Notes: a model not told the origin generated them from the letters alone. Counted from the first letter of the stretch, positions 32,791-44,542 are shown. The stretch: 64,000 nt of DNA from Ichthyophis bannanicus (GCA_033557465.1 CM066039.1:395889440-395953439), one strand, 5' to 3'. Made by a program: numbers and translations.

Positions 32791-35199
32791 TGGGTGGGGT
32801 GTGAATAGATGCAGGGTTTTGTGGTACTAGGGATGTGATACGGCTGGGGTGAGAATAAATGCAGGGTTTTGTGGTACTATGGATGTGATACGGGTGGGGT
32901 GTGAATAGATGCAGGGTTTTGTGGTACCAGGGATGTGATACGGGTGGGGTGTGAATAGATACAGGGTTTTGTGGTACCAGGGATGTGATACGGGTGGGGT
33001 GTGAATAGATATAGGGTTTTGTGGTACTAGGGATGTGATGCGGGTGGGGTGTGAATAGATGCAGGGTTTTGTGGTACTAGGGATGTGATGCGGGTGGGGT
33101 GTGAATAGATATAGGGTTTTGTGGTACTATGGATGTGATGCGGGTGGGGTGTGAATAGATATAGGGTTTTGTGGTACTATGGATGTGATACGGGTGAGGT
33201 GTGAATAGATACTGGGTTTTGTGGTACTATGGATGTGATACGGGTGGGGTGTGAATAGATGCAGAGTTTTGTGGTACCAGGGATGTGATACGGGTGGGGT
33301 GTGAATAGATGCAGGGTTTTGTGGTACTATGGATGTAATACGGGTGGGGTGTGAATAGATTTAGGGTTTTGTGGTACTAGGGATGTGATACGGGTGGGGT
33401 GTGAATAGATGCAGGGTTTTGTGGTACTATGGATGTGATACGGGTGGGGTGTGAATAGATGCTGGGTTTTGTGGTACTATGGATGTGATACGGGTGGGGT
33501 GTGAATAGATGCAGGGTTTTGTGGTACTAGGGATGTGATACGGGTGGGGTGTGAATAGATGCAGGGTTTTGTGGTACTATGGATGTGATACGGGTGGGGT
33601 GTGAATAGATGCAGGGTTTTGTGGTACCAGGGATGTGATACGTGTGGGGTGTGAATAGATATAGGGTTTTGTGGTACCAGGGATGTGATACGGGTGGGGT
33701 GTGAATAGATGCAGGGTTTTGTGGTACTATGGATGTGATACGGGTGGGGTGTGAATAGATACTGGGTTTTGTGGTACTATGGATGTGATACGGGTGGGGT
33801 GTGAATAGATGCAGGGTTTTATGGTACTAGGGATGTGATACGGGTGGGGTGTGAATAGATGCAGGGTTTTGTGGTACTATGGATGTGATACGGGTGGGGT
33901 GTGAATAGATGCAGGGTTTTGTGGTACCAGGGATGTGACACGGGTGGGGTGTGAATAGATACAGGGTTTTGTGGTACCAGGGATGTGATACAGGTGGGTT
34001 GTGAATAGATACAGGGTTTTGTGGTACCAGGGATGTGATACGGGTGGGGTGTGAATAGATATAGGGTTTTGTGGTACCAGGGATGTGATACGGGTGGGGT
34101 GTGAATAGATACAGGGTTTTGTTGTACCAGGGATGTGATGCGGGTGGGGTGTGAATAGATGCAGGGTTTTGTGGTACCAGGGATTTGATGCGGGTGGGGC
34201 GGTGAATAGATGCAGGGTTTTGTGGTACTAGGGATGTGATACGGGTGGGGTGTGAATAGATGCAGGGTTTTGTGGTACTAGGGATGTGATGCGGGTGGGG
34301 TGTGAATAGATGCAGGGTTTTGTGGTACCAGGGATTTGATGCGGGTGGGGCGGTGAATAGATGCAGGGTTTTGTGGTACTAGGGATGTGATACGGGTGGG
34401 GGTGAATAGATGCAGGGTTTTGTGGTACCAGGGATGTGATACGGGTGGGGTGTGAATAGATGCAGGGTTTTGTGGTACTATGGATGTGATACGGGTGGGG
34501 TGTGAATAGATACTGGGTTTTGTGGTACTATGGATGTGATACGGGTGGGGTGTGAATAGATGCAGGGTTTTATGGTACTAGGGATGTGATACGGGTGGGG
34601 TGTGAATAGATGCAGGGTTTTGTGGTACTATGGATGTGATACGGGTGGGGTGTGAATAGATGCAGGGTTTTGTGGTACCAGGGATGTGACACGGGTGGGG
34701 TGTGAATAGATACAGGGTTTTGTGGTACCAGGGATGTGATACAGGTGGGTTGTGAATAGATACAGGGTTTTGTGGTACCAGGGATGTGATACGGGTGGGG
34801 TGTGAATAGATATAGGGTTTTGTGGTACCAGGGATGTGATACGGGTGGGGTGTGAATAGATACAGGGTTTTGTTGTACCAGGGATGTGATGCGGGTGGGG
34901 TGTGAATAGATGCAGGGTTTTGTGGTACCAGGGATTTGATGCGGGTGGGGCGGTGAATAGATGCAGGGTTTTGTGGTACTAGGGATGTGATGCGGGTGGG
35001 GTGTGAATAGATGCAGGGTTTTGTGGTACCAGGGATTTGATGCGGGTGGGGCGGTGAATAGATGCAGGGTTTTGTGGTACTAGGGATGTGATGCGGGTGG
35101 GGTGTGAATAGATGCAGGGTTTTGTGGTACCAGGGATTTGATGCGGGTGGGGCGGTGAATAGATGCAGGGTTTTGTGGTACTAGGGATGTGATACGGGG
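32791..35199 (+). repeat. 50-bp minisatellite, right block (about 48 units by length)
   Basis: Continuation of the array at 28076. It includes a higher-order duplication: variant units (gggttttatggtactag, ggatgtgacacggg, caggtgggttgtg, gttgtaccag) recur in the same order exactly 751 bp apart (33931/34682, 33991/34742, 34121/34872), covering about 33670-34240 and 34421-34991. Later units alternate a 51-bp variant containing ggggcggtgaatag. Confidence 0.95.
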
Positions 35200-35784
35200 A
35201 GCTGTCGCTGCATCATCTGTGTACTGTCGCTGTGTTCGTTCCTTTAGTGACTCAGCACTTTGTTAGTATTTTAGGGTCTGATATTCAGCATGTGGCGGTC
35301 TGCACTTGTAATGAAAGGGGATATTCAGCATTGGGTGCTGGATGTCCATTGATGCCGTATGTCCAGTTCCTATGCTGACCTCATTTGCTCTTCTCATTGG
35401 TGACATTTAGCAGCTAACCAGAATGACCTGTCCTAACCTCATTGCTACTGGCTGGAGAGTTGCTGGGACTACCCCAGCATTGCCCTGAGAGTGCCCAAGC
35501 ACTGTCCGGATTGGGCTTAGTGGGGTCCCGCTAACCACATATGAGCACAGCCGGGGAATGTTGCTTTGATATATGTTCTCCCATCATGGTGGTTGTTCCA
35601 GGGTGCCCTCTTACCACTCTCTGCTGATGGACTGCATGGTCAGCACAGTGATCTTCCATGTAGGGGTACTGCTGATCTAGTGCAGGGTCTGCAGTTTGGT
35701 CTTGGGGGAGGGCTGCGGTGTTTAGTTTTGCATCACCCTTCTCATCTTCATAAACTGCCTCTTGGTGTCCTTCCTCCTTCACAG
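35200..35784 (+). other. End of the 24.1-kb intron
   Basis: Phrases such as agggtctgatattcagcatg and ggggatattcagcattgg resemble the repeat at 59345, suggesting another fragment of that non-autonomous element. The acceptor tract ccttcctccttcacag ends at 35784. Confidence 0.45.
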
Positions 35785-35906
35785 GTGCACCTGTGTGAAG
35801 CTGAAGGGCTGCAGAGATTTCTGGGACTTTCTTCCAGTGATGTTGATGGCCCACCGGCTCTTGTGGCAGTGAAAATGTTACGATCTGATGTCACAAAAAC
35901 AGCTAG
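35785..35906 (+). CDS. ddr2l: DDR2-like receptor kinase, exon with the catalytic lysine
   Basis: A 122-bp exon, phase 0 in and phase 2 out (gctag/gtaagc). It encodes VHLCEAEGLQRF, completing the glycine loop begun at 11636, and then PALVAVKMLRSDVTKTA. The lysine of VAVK is the ATP-contacting lysine of protein kinases. HLCEAEG and VAVKMLR are closer to DDR2 than to DDR1. The exon is isolated between two introns of 24.1 and 24.5 kb filled with transposons and minisatellites, so correct splicing depends on a short exon in a very long repeat-rich span. Confidence 0.93.
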
Positions 35907-36679
35907 GTAAGCAGGGTAGATCCTGACTCATACAGTCTGCAGGCGAGGAGATGGCTGTGTGCAAAGAGGTAGAATTTGGTGTCAGCTAAGGGGGGAGCAG
36001 AATGTCGGGGAGCTTAAGCAGATAACATTGTGTGCCCAGATGAGAAACAGCTTATGCTGTGCCTATGTACTGTTCATTTGTCGTGTTGCATGAAGCCTGC
36101 AGTTTTGGTTTCAAGCATACACTTGATTTAACACTATAAAATTCCTTTCCAGATAATTTGATTGGCAGCTAAACCTGAGAAATCATCGTGATTCCTATTT
36201 CTCCTCTCATATGTAATTTCTCAACTGTTTAAAGTCCTTAGTACTTTTCCATTTCCACCAGTGAATCTAAGCAAGTCCAGGATGCTGATAGGTACAGCAG
36301 TGACCGCTGCACCTCGGTGCATGTGTGATGCTGATATATGAATGGGAAATGCATAAGCATACAAGCGTTGATGTCACTGGGATTGTGCTGAACTCATTTC
36401 AGCCTTGTTGACTACAAAGAATGTCTCAAAGCAGATTTTCCACGCAAAGGTCAGGAAATGGTTACAGGGTGTTCTGATATGTTATATTTGTACCTGCGCT
36501 TAGACATTTTGAATAAATGTAAGTTACAAAAAACCTTGTGTAAATTACCAGTAAAATGTCTGTGGAATACTTTGGATTGTTTCAAAATTGTCCTGTGTTC
36601 AGAAGAACTTGAAACGTTTACATCGGACATCTCAAAGTATTGCCCGGATATTGTTTATATTATTGCTTATATACCACTT
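35907..36679 (+). other. Start of the 24.5-kb intron, unclassified
   Basis: Begins gtaagc. No element recognised up to the DIRS terminal sequence at 36680. Confidence 0.5.
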
Positions 36680-37108
36680 TTCTCCAGGAACAAGCAGGAA
36701 GTCAGTCTGCGCGGGCTCTGTCAGTGCCGACGTGAATATAGGTGACGTTGGCACCGACGGAGCCCGCGCAGAGCATTTGCCCAGCTTTCAAAGAAAGCCT
36801 TTGGGAATGCCACCACGCATGCAGGGTCCCCCTCCCACCCAAAGGTGCCATCTTACTCAGTCCCCCTTTTTCCACAGAGACCTTCAGACATGCATCTCGT
36901 CCCCGGAAAAGGTTTTCTCTGTTTCTGACTGGTTTTTGCTGTCCGATCTTCGCCGATCCTCTTCCCGCATCTCGAGCACCTCTGCTTTGACCTTGGTCTC
37001 GGGGTTTTTCCTATTTGCCTTTTTTTATGTTTTACTGCGCTTTCATGCTCTTTTTAACCGCTTGCCACGTCGAGGGTCTTCAACCTCGCAGGGGTCCTTT
37101 TTCCCCTA

Positions 37109-37970
37109 ATGGCCTCCAGTTTTAAGAAATATGATAGGTGTTCAAAAAACATGTCGCTCACGGACACCCATGACTGTTGTCTCAGGTGTCTAGGAACCAA
37201 CCATGACCCGGAGCTATGTTCCCTCTGTAAGATGATGCCCTCCAAGGCCATCCAGAGTCATAAGCAGAAGCTGGATGATCTCTTCCGTAAGGCAGCCCCG
37301 GTACCCCCGGTAGCCTCCCACTCTTCGGCCCCTCCGAAAGAAGCTGTCTCAGTGCCGGTTCCTTTCATTCTGAACTGACTCCTTTTCCACATGTGGGAGA
37401 CCCCGGTCTCGGTCTGTATCGTGAGCAAGCACCTGAATACTATGTATAGGGTTCAGCGGGACCCGGGGTTTTGGAAAGCCCAGCTTCCCCACACCTCGAT
37501 GGTGGTCAAATTGGCCATGCGGAAGCTAAAGAGCCCGAATACTCATTTATTGGTCCCGCCGGGCAGAGAGTGTCATACCCTCGACACCCTTGGGCACAAG
37601 GCTTATCAGAGCTCCATGCTGTCATGCCGCATCCAATACATTGGGATGTTCCTCCGTCACCTCGCTGGAGAGCTTGGAGGCTTTGCAGCAGGCCTTGACG
37701 GAGACTGTCTCCGACATTTTCAGGCTCTCTCAAAGTCTGTCAGAGAATGCTCAAAGTACCTCTCGCAAGCAGCGTACAACAGTTTTGAGTCTTCCGCTTG
37801 GGTGGCGGTGGCTGGTATCAGAGCCTGCCGGCAGGCTTGGCTCCAGTCCTCGGACTTGGAGCAGTGGGTCCAGGAGAAGCTGCTGGAAGTCCTTTGCCTT
37901 GGGGAGCAACCATTCGGCAAGCCCATGGAGGATAAGGCAGTGAGATTGAAACGGAGTACATGACTCGTAC
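37109..37970 (+). pseudogene. DIRS-D gag-like gene with internal deletion
   Basis: The ATG at 37109 opens MASSFKKYDRCSKNMSLTD, then DCCLRCLGTNHDPELCSLC, a zinc-knuckle-like cysteine cluster at about residues 24-42 that is shared with the starts at 12866 and 62897. A stop at 37376-37378 follows, and the Ser-rich middle seen in elements A and F is absent. The C-terminal block resumes at about 37391 with MYRVQRDPGFWKAQLPHTS, TLDTLGHKAYQSSML and QAAYNSFESSAWVAVAGI. It probably encoded a particle-forming, nucleic-acid-binding protein. Confidence 0.72.
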
Positions 37971-38279
37971 TCACCTCTCCCGGAAAAATTCTTCCCTCCC
38001 CAGGAAGAAATAGCAGAGCAAGAAGCCTTTCTTCCACCGGAAGGGGCTCCCGTACAGGGGCTACCCATCCTACCTGCCTGCATCAACCCCTATTCAGGTG
38101 GTCAGGGCAAGACCACAGTCCATGGCCTTTGTAAGCCGAAGGGTCCCAAGACCCAACCCCCAGCACTGGCTCAGCCATCCTCGGGGTTTTGACGCCAATG
38201 GCATAGCCTCTCGTCTGTTGACAGAGCGGCTGTCCGTCGGGGGGCATCTGGTCCACTTCTCCCACAGGTTGAAGTCCAT

Positions 38280-39660
38280 TTCCACTGATGCCTGGGTCCT
38301 CCAGGTTGTTCGGGAGGACTATCTCCTCCATCTAGACCAGGTCCCTCCTCCGTACTTCCCCAGGGAGCCAAGTCTGCTTCCCCAGCACCAGGCCCTCCTG
38401 AGTTAAGAGCTCGCAGGCCTCCTCGAGGATGGGGCAGTAGAACCAGTCCTACCGCACTTCCGAGGATGGGAGTTTTACTCCCGATACTTCCTTGTCCCAA
38501 AGCAGACAGGGGGCCTTCAGCCCATCCTCGACCTGCGGAACCTAAACAAGTTCCTGGTGCGGGAGAAGTTCAGGATGCTCTGCCTTGGGACATTACTGCT
38601 GTACCTCCAACAGGGCGATTGGCTATGCTACTTGGACATTTATTTACCGTCTCTTTTATACCGTGCTATTCGACATCAGTGCGGTTTACATGGAACCGAA
38701 AACTTACAACAGTGCAGCAAGCCGCTCTGTGTTTACAAAGAACAGGTACTAAAACTTGGAGACTTAAAGGATGCTTACGCTCACATCCTCATCCATCCCA
38801 AACACAGAAAGTACGTCCGCATAATGGTTCAAGGAAACTATTACCAGTGCAAGGTGCTTTCCTTCGGCCTCGCATCTGCCCCGTGAGTCTTCACAAAGTG
38901 CTTGGCCGTGGCTGTGGCCCACCTCCTGCTGCAGGGCACCTTCGTGTATCCATATCTAGATGATTGGCTTGTAACAGGGGGCACGGCCTCCGAAGCTTGG
39001 CAGGCCACGGACCGCACCATTCATTTCCTGGAGCATCTGGGGTTCGTGATCAATTACCCAAAGTCCCATTTCACTCCAGTTCAGTCCCTGGAGTTCATCG
39101 GGGCTCGCTTTGACACCCTGCAGGCCATGGATTTTCTTTCTCAGGACAGGGCGGACCTCCTCGTGTCCCTGGCATCTGAGGTGCGGTGCCGCAGCGCCAT
39201 CTCGGCCCAGACGATGCTTTGCCTTCTCGGTCACATAGCCTCTATGGTCCATGTCGTGCCCATCTCAACATGCGGGCGGCACAGTGGTGTCTCCGAGCGC
39301 AATGGGCACAGTCAACTGGCCACCTCCGAGAGCCCATCTTGGTCTCTCCCAGCATGGTGGAGTCTCTTGCTTGGTGGCAGGAATCTCGGAACCTGCTTCG
39401 AGGTATGCCCTTCCAAGCTCCAGCGCATCAGGTGGTCTTGACTATGGATGCCTCCCTGGTGGGCTGGGAAGCCACTGCGAGGGGTGGTGCACTCAAGGGA
39501 CCTGGTCCCTCAAGGAGTCCCAGCAGCAGGTCAACCTGCTGGAGCTCTGGGCCATCTGCCTTGCACTCAAGGTTTTCAGGGACCGCCTGCAGCACCAAGC
39601 GGTGTTGGTCCAGACTGACAACCAGGTCAGGAGTGGAGGAGTGGCCTAGTGGTTGGGGCA
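38280..39660 (+). pseudogene. DIRS-D reverse transcriptase and RNase H, disrupted
   Basis: Reading across frames: FYSRYFLVPKQTGGLQPIL (38470-38530), DLRNLNKFLVREKFRMLCL and GDWLCYLD, then a 118-bp insertion. Next come LKDAYAHILIHPKHRKYV, LSFGLASAP, a TGA, VFTKCLAV, the catalytic YPYLDDWLVTGG near 38946-38980, and GFVINYPKSHFTPVQSLEF. RNase H motifs TMDASLVGWEA (39440) and VQTDNQV (39606-39626) follow. Another insertion splits the last motif from FYVNK at about 39927. It copies DIRS RNA in intact relatives; here it is inactive. Confidence 0.85.
38640..38757 (-). mobile_element. SINE tail fragment inserted in DIRS-D reverse transcriptase
   Basis: On the minus strand this has the common SINE/LINE tail: gtaaaccgcactgatgtcga, then agcacggtataaaagagac and gtaaataaat. 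It separates tacttggac from cttaaaggatgcttac, which are contiguous in DIRS-C (LDLKDAY). Near-repeats acttggac (38632-38639) and acttggag (38753-38760) look like a target duplication of about 7-8 bp. Confidence 0.7.
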
Positions 39661-39922
39661 AAGTACTTCAGGCCGGAAGGTCGGGGGTTCAAATCCCACT
39701 AGAGGACAGCAACCTTGGGCCGGAAGGACTGGGGTTTCTAGTCCCACAGGTGCTCCTTGTGGTCTTGGGCAAGCCACTTAACCCTCCATAGCCCATTTTC
39801 CCTGTAAAATAGTTATCTCCAAGTTATAATGCCCTGTTCAATGTAATTTCAGTTTGTTCAATGTAAACCGCACTGATGCAGAATAGCGCGGTATATAAGA
39901 GAATGTAAATAAATAAATAAAT
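39629..39922 (+). mobile_element. tRNA-derived SINE inserted in DIRS-D RNase H
   Basis: The head shows gtggcctagtggttggggca (A-box-like) and gggttcaaatcccac (B-box-like). The middle has a second tRNA-like phrase ggggtttctagtcccac, then cttgggcaagccacttaacc, a tail stem-loop (accgc with gcggt, 39867-39892), and (aaat)n. It lies between the codons for DNQV and those for FYVNK. Confidence 0.88.
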
Positions 39923-39925
39923 GAT

Positions 39926-40560
39926 GTTCTATGTGAACAAATAAGGAGGTACCGGTTCCTATGGCCTCTGTTCGGAGGTGACAGCTCTATGCTCCTTTGC
40001 GATGAACCAGGGCATGACCATCCGGGCCAGGACAATGTATTAGCAGACCAGCTCAGCAGAGTCCTCTGGCCGCATGAGTGGCACCTGTGTCCCTGGACGG
40101 CGCAGCGGCTCTTCGAGCATTGGGAGACTCCAGACCTGGACCTCTTCGCCAGTCCTGCGAATTTGCAGCTCCCCCCATTCTGCTGTCCCCTCCCGCACCC
40201 AGTCAGGGTGGCCCTGGATACCTTCCTTATCTCGTGGGAAAAGGGCCTGCTGTATGCCTTTCCCCCCATATCCCTCATTGCCTGGACCCTTCTCAAGGTC
40301 CAGCGGGACAGGGCCTTGATGATTCTCATAGCCCCAAGGTGGCCCAGGCAGCCTTGGTTTCCCCTGCTGCTCCATCTCTTCATAGAACCCCTGGTCCCTC
40401 TTGTGTTTTCACCGGAGCTGCTGATGCAGGAGGAGGGTCTGCTAATTTACCCCAATCTGAGGTCCCTGTCCCTCACGGCTTGGCGGCTGAGCAGGTCGCT
40501 CTAGCCTCCTACCATCTTCCCGTGGAGATTGAGGACATTCTTTTGGTCTCATGAAAGGAC
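39926..40560 (+). pseudogene. DIRS-D post-RNase H segment
   Basis: Encodes, with frame changes, FYVNK, then DNVLADQLSRVLWPHEWHL, ETPDLDLFASPANLQLPPF, DTFLISWEKGLLYAFPP and LMILIAPRWPRQPWFP. This is the conserved stretch between RNase H and the tyrosine recombinase in DIRS elements. The same blocks occur in elements C and E. Confidence 0.8.
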
Positions 40561-40608
40561 TCGACCAGATGAGCTTACGCCTTCAAGTGGCGTCCGTTCT
40601 CGGTGTGG

Positions 40609-41684
40609 TAACATCTGTTTTAGTAAATTACAGGTGTATATTTGGAAGCCACCTAGGATTTTAGATAGGTGGCATATACATTTAAAAATAAAGTATACTA
40701 AATTTATGCACATGATGCCGCAGTGAGTCTCCGCATGTGGCCCTGCATCACTGGGAGGTGGAGGAAAGCAGAAACCTCAGATTGGGACCTACATGATCGG
40801 GGAATAAAATGGTCAGACAAAATTCAAAGACAATTTTATTTTCAATGTAATTATCCGACCTGGTGCTTTCTTTATATTTTATACAGTACATGGAAATGCC
40901 TCTCTTTCTATTGCACTGTGTGCAGAATCTGGCTTCTTGGGATTGCATTTTAATTTTTATCTGCATACTATATTTTTATTTTTAAAGTGTGGTCACTTAT
41001 TCTGTACTTGGTGAGGGTCTGTGTTATGAGTGTGTGACCAAGACCAGGTGTTCTGTTAACATGGAGTTTGTATGGAGGGATCTGTACTGTAGTAATCTGA
41101 ATTGTTCAGCTTTTCAAATAGGTGTTTGGATGTTCCAGGGCCCACTATAGTATTTATAGTGATACTTTTTTTGGATGGCCTCCTTATGTGAGTTTTGGAA
41201 ATTGGTTCTGGTATGGTATGGTAGATTTGCTGTATAGATCCTCAGTGACTTTGTTGAAGGATTTTGTATTAGTTCACAATATGCCTGGTACTGGATAATG
41301 TTTGTTGTTAGTGAGATGATCGGAATCAGATTTTTTTATTAAGCTATTGAGCTCTGTGGGTGAATATCCTGGTTCTGCTCTGCACCCACTGTTGAAGGAG
41401 GTTCTGTGGATGCAAAATATATGTTCAAAAAGAAAAAGCAATAAATATAACGCAGTTTTTAACAAAATAAAAATGAGTTATAATTTGGTTTTATAAACTG
41501 TGCTGTGGTTCTCGCTCTTTTAGTTCCTTGCTGTGCAAACATCTTGCATTTCCTCCATATAATACAATCTACTTTTAGGTTTCGTGAAGTCCCTGACTGG
41601 AGTTTAAGAAAGTCCTGCCCCCCTCTACGGGGGTGGGGCGCGCCATCTCGTCCTTCGCCTCAGGTAGCAGATTGCCTTGAGCCG
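40609..41684. other. Unclassified sequence between two DIRS copies
   Basis: AT-rich, with no coding longer than about 75 residues and no recognised motif. At 40618-40690 a phrase aagccacctaggattttaga followed by taggtggcatatac may be another tail hairpin. The last part (41585-41684) has GC-rich sequence next to the DIRS-E pol. Confidence 0.4.
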
Positions 41685-44465
41685 CCCATGTACATATTCA
41701 TCCATCCCAGCTACAGGCAGTATCTTGGATTCATGATGGGGGTGCAGCCACTATCAGTACAGGGTTCTTCACTTAAGCCTGGTCTCCGCCCCCAGAGTCT
41801 TCACCAAATGCCTGGCAGTAGTCACGGCCTACCTCCGTCTCCAAGGGGCCTTTGTCTTTCCCTCCCGGATGACTGGTTCATAAAAGGGTACATGGCCTCC
41901 AAGGTACAGCAAGCCACGGTCTGCACCATCCACATCCTGCAACATCTGGAGTTTGTGATAAACCATCCCAAGTCCCACCTCCCATCATAGTGTCTGGAGT
42001 TCATTGGGGCAAGGCTGGATACTGTTCAGGCCAGATCCTTTCTCCCTCTGGGCAGGGCCGACCATCTGAGGGCACTGGCTGTAGACATGCAACACCATCC
42101 CTTGGTGTCCACTCGCCTCCTACTGCACCTACTTGGCCACATGGCCTCCACGGTCCATGTTACCCCAGACTCCCGTCTTCACATGAGGGTGGCCCAGTGG
42201 TGCCTCCACTCCCAGTGGACACAGGCCACGGGCCGGCTGCGAGAGAGAGTGTCAGTGACCTGCCAGCTGGCAGAGCCCCTTGGCTGGTGGCGGACCACAC
42301 AGCACCTTCAAGCAAGGATGCCCTTTCAGACCCCACCCCCCAGAGGGTACTCACTATGGATGCCTCCTTGCTGGCTGGGGAGCGCATTGTAAGGAACTCT
42401 GCACTCAGAGCAGTTGGTCCAAGGTGGAAAGCCAGCAGCAGATCAATCTCCTGGAGCTCCGGGCCATATTCCTCGCTCTCTGAGCCTTCTGCCATCATCT
42501 GCAGCAACAGTCTGTGCTGGTCCAAACGGACAATCAGGTGGCAATATTCTATGTCAACAAACAAGGGAGCAAGGGGTCCCGCACCCTCTGCCACAAAGCA
42601 GTGGCTCTTTGCTCCTATGCGATCTGCCAAGGGATGCTCCTGCGGGTGGTGTACCTGCTAGACCAGTACAACGCCCTGGCGGACAGACTGAGCAGGGTCC
42701 TCCAGCCGCACGAGTGGTGGCTGGATCCAGAGTGGCCAATCGGTGGCTCTGGGGGACCCCCACTAGTGGATCTCTTTGCCAGCCTGGACAACTCCCAGTT
42801 GCTCTGCTTCGGCTCTTGGTAGCCCCACCTATCCTGGATGGCTGCGGATGCTTTCCTCATCCCATGGTCAGACAGCCTTCTGTATGCCTTCTCGCCCACA
42901 CCATTGATTGCCAAGACCCTTTTCAAGGCTCTTCGCGACAGGGCGTCACTGATCCTGGTGGCCCCTTGCTGCTTCTCTGCTTGTCTGTGGAGGTCCTGGT
43001 CCCTCTGGGGAGTGCTCCAGGGTTACTATCCTAGGAGGAGGGCTCCCTCCTGCACCCCATCTGGGGTACCTGTCACCGACAGCATGGCTGCTGAAAAGAT
43101 AGCCTTGGCCCCTTTCAACCTCTCGGGGGAGGTGGAGGAGGTTCTCTTGGCCTCTTGTAAGATCTCCATCAGACGGACCTACGCCTTCAAATGGTGCAGG
43201 TTTTTGGTGTGGTGTGCAGAGCGAAGGATGAACCTGTTCTCACGCTCAGTGCAGCTGGTGCTTCAATACCTACTTCATTTGTTGCAAGCTGGGCTCAAAT
43301 ACAATTCCATCAATGTGCACCTGAATGCTCTTGCGGCGCACCACCACCCCATCGAGGGCAAGCCCCCTCTGTGCAGCCTTTTGTAACCTGCTTCCTGTGG
43401 GATCTTCTGTTGTCCAAGTCTCCTATCCACACAACAGTGGCAGAGTGGAACCTCACTGTGGTGGTATCGCAGTTCACTGGGCCATCATTCGAGCCCCTGG
43501 CTACCTGCCACCTGTGGTATCTCTCATGGAAAATCATCTTCCTGGTGGCACTCGCATCCGACCTCAGGGTCAACAAGTTCCAAGACTTGGTAGCAGAGCC
43601 ACCCTACACCAGATTCTACAAGAATAGGGTCGTGCTCCATATGCACCCCAAATTCCTTCCGAAGGTGGTGTCCCCATTCCACCTTAATCAAGAGGTGGTG
43701 CTCCCCACCTTCTTTCTGTGGCCTCACTCCAGCAGGGCAGAGGCTTTCCTCCATACTCTGGACTGTAAGAGGGCCCTATGCTTCTGCCTTCAGTGTACCC
43801 AGGGCCACTGAAAAGCTTCACAGCTTTTTGTTCCTATGACCCCAGTCGCTTGGGGGAGGTGGTGACCAAGCGGACTCTGTCCATCTGGGTGGTGGACTGC
43901 ATTGCCCTCACCTATGAGCAGGCTGGGGTCTTGCTAGAGTTCCGGGTCACAGCACATAGTGTCAGGGCCATGGTGGCCTCTGTGGCAAACCCGCACTCCA
44001 TCCTGATGACAGACATCTGCCGAGCCGCCACCTGGTCTTCGGTCCATACCTTTGTAGCTCACTACTGCCTGGAGAGGGAATCCTGACAGCACAGCACCTT
44101 TGGTCAGGCAGTATTCCATAATCTGTTCAGGGCTTAGGCAGCTCCTACTCTCCGACCCTTCTTTGTTCAGGCTACTGGCGTGCTGGTTACTCACTGGACA
44201 CACGGTTCATTCTGGAGTCTGTATCCATTGACTCAATTGCTGCTGCTCATGTCTCCACTCGGGGGTATCTATGTCTTTTTTTTATGGGCTTTTGGTAGCC
44301 TGTAGCTCGGGAGTCCCATATGTGAGGACTCACTTCCTGCTTGTTCCTGGAGAAAGTGTAGTTACTCACCTGTAAAAGGTGTTCTCCAGGGACAGCAGGA
44401 ATCGGTCCTCACGACCCTCCCTCTTCCCCGTAGAACTGCTTCCTTGATGTTTTATTTTTGCCGTC
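41685..44465 (+). mobile_element. DIRS-type retrotransposon E: pol, recombinase and right terminal repeat
   Basis: Truncated on the left within the reverse transcriptase (MYIFIHPSYRQYLGFM), it keeps the RT end (PDDWFIKGY, altered from YLDDW), FVINHPKSH, RNase H motifs (INLLELRAIF, VQTDNQVAIFYVNKQG), LADRLSRVLQPHEW and a whole recombinase region. At 44308-44354 gggagtcccatatgtgagga and tgcttgttcctggagaaagt are the reverse complement of the DIRS start at 12498. The rest of its terminal complex continues at 45596 after an insertion. Several frameshifts and stops are present. Confidence 0.85.
43081..44086 (+). pseudogene. DIRS-E tyrosine recombinase, two frameshifts
   Basis: In DIRS elements this enzyme inserts circular cDNA instead of an integrase. 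Frames 42838-43386, 43191-43811 and 43778-44086 join to give MAAEKIALAPFNLSGE, RRTYAFKWCRFLVWCAERR (N-terminal core-binding part) and ALASDLRVNKFQDL (candidate first catalytic arginine near 43560). The last block is RVTAHSVRAMVASVANPHS, then DICRAATWSSVHTFVAHY. The HSVR (His-x-x-Arg) and the tyrosine of VAHY fit the catalytic His, Arg and Tyr. It ends at TGA 44084-44086. It is the only nearly full-length recombinase in the window. Confidence 0.85.
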
Positions 44466-44542
44466 TTTTATTTTAATTTTATTTATTTAAGAGGATTTAT
44501 ATACCGCTTTATCCTGAACTCAAAGCGGATTACACAGCAAAC
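44466..44542 (-). mobile_element. SINE/LINE tail on the minus strand, next to the minisatellite
   Basis: Reads on the minus strand as a stem-loop (ccgcttt with aaagcgg, 44503-44528), then ataaatcctcttaaataaat. The phrase tcaaagcggattacacagca is a common SINE/LINE-tail start. The 41-bp array begins right after it. Confidence 0.65.

Larger units (their letters stand above)
36680..40608 (+). mobile_element. DIRS-type retrotransposon D: terminal repeat, gag, RT, RNase H, start of recombinase
   Basis: The most continuous DIRS copy here. It begins ttctccaggaacaagcagga and includes a short inverted pair around 36705-36770 (tctgcgcgggctctgtcagt and gagcccgcgcaga). Gag, reverse transcriptase and RNase H follow in order. 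The copy stops at 40608 just after TYAFKW-like recombinase codons (gcttacgccttcaagtggcg). Two small insertions interrupt pol (38640 and 39629). Its right terminus is missing. Confidence 0.85.

Noticed and set aside
28076..35199. CRISPR-like array
   Set aside because: Units are contiguous 50-bp repeats without spacers, in vertebrate DNA; it is a minisatellite.
39640..39720. A tRNA gene
   Set aside because: The A and B boxes belong to the SINE head, followed by the SINE body and LINE-like tail; the same unit recurs at 45809.
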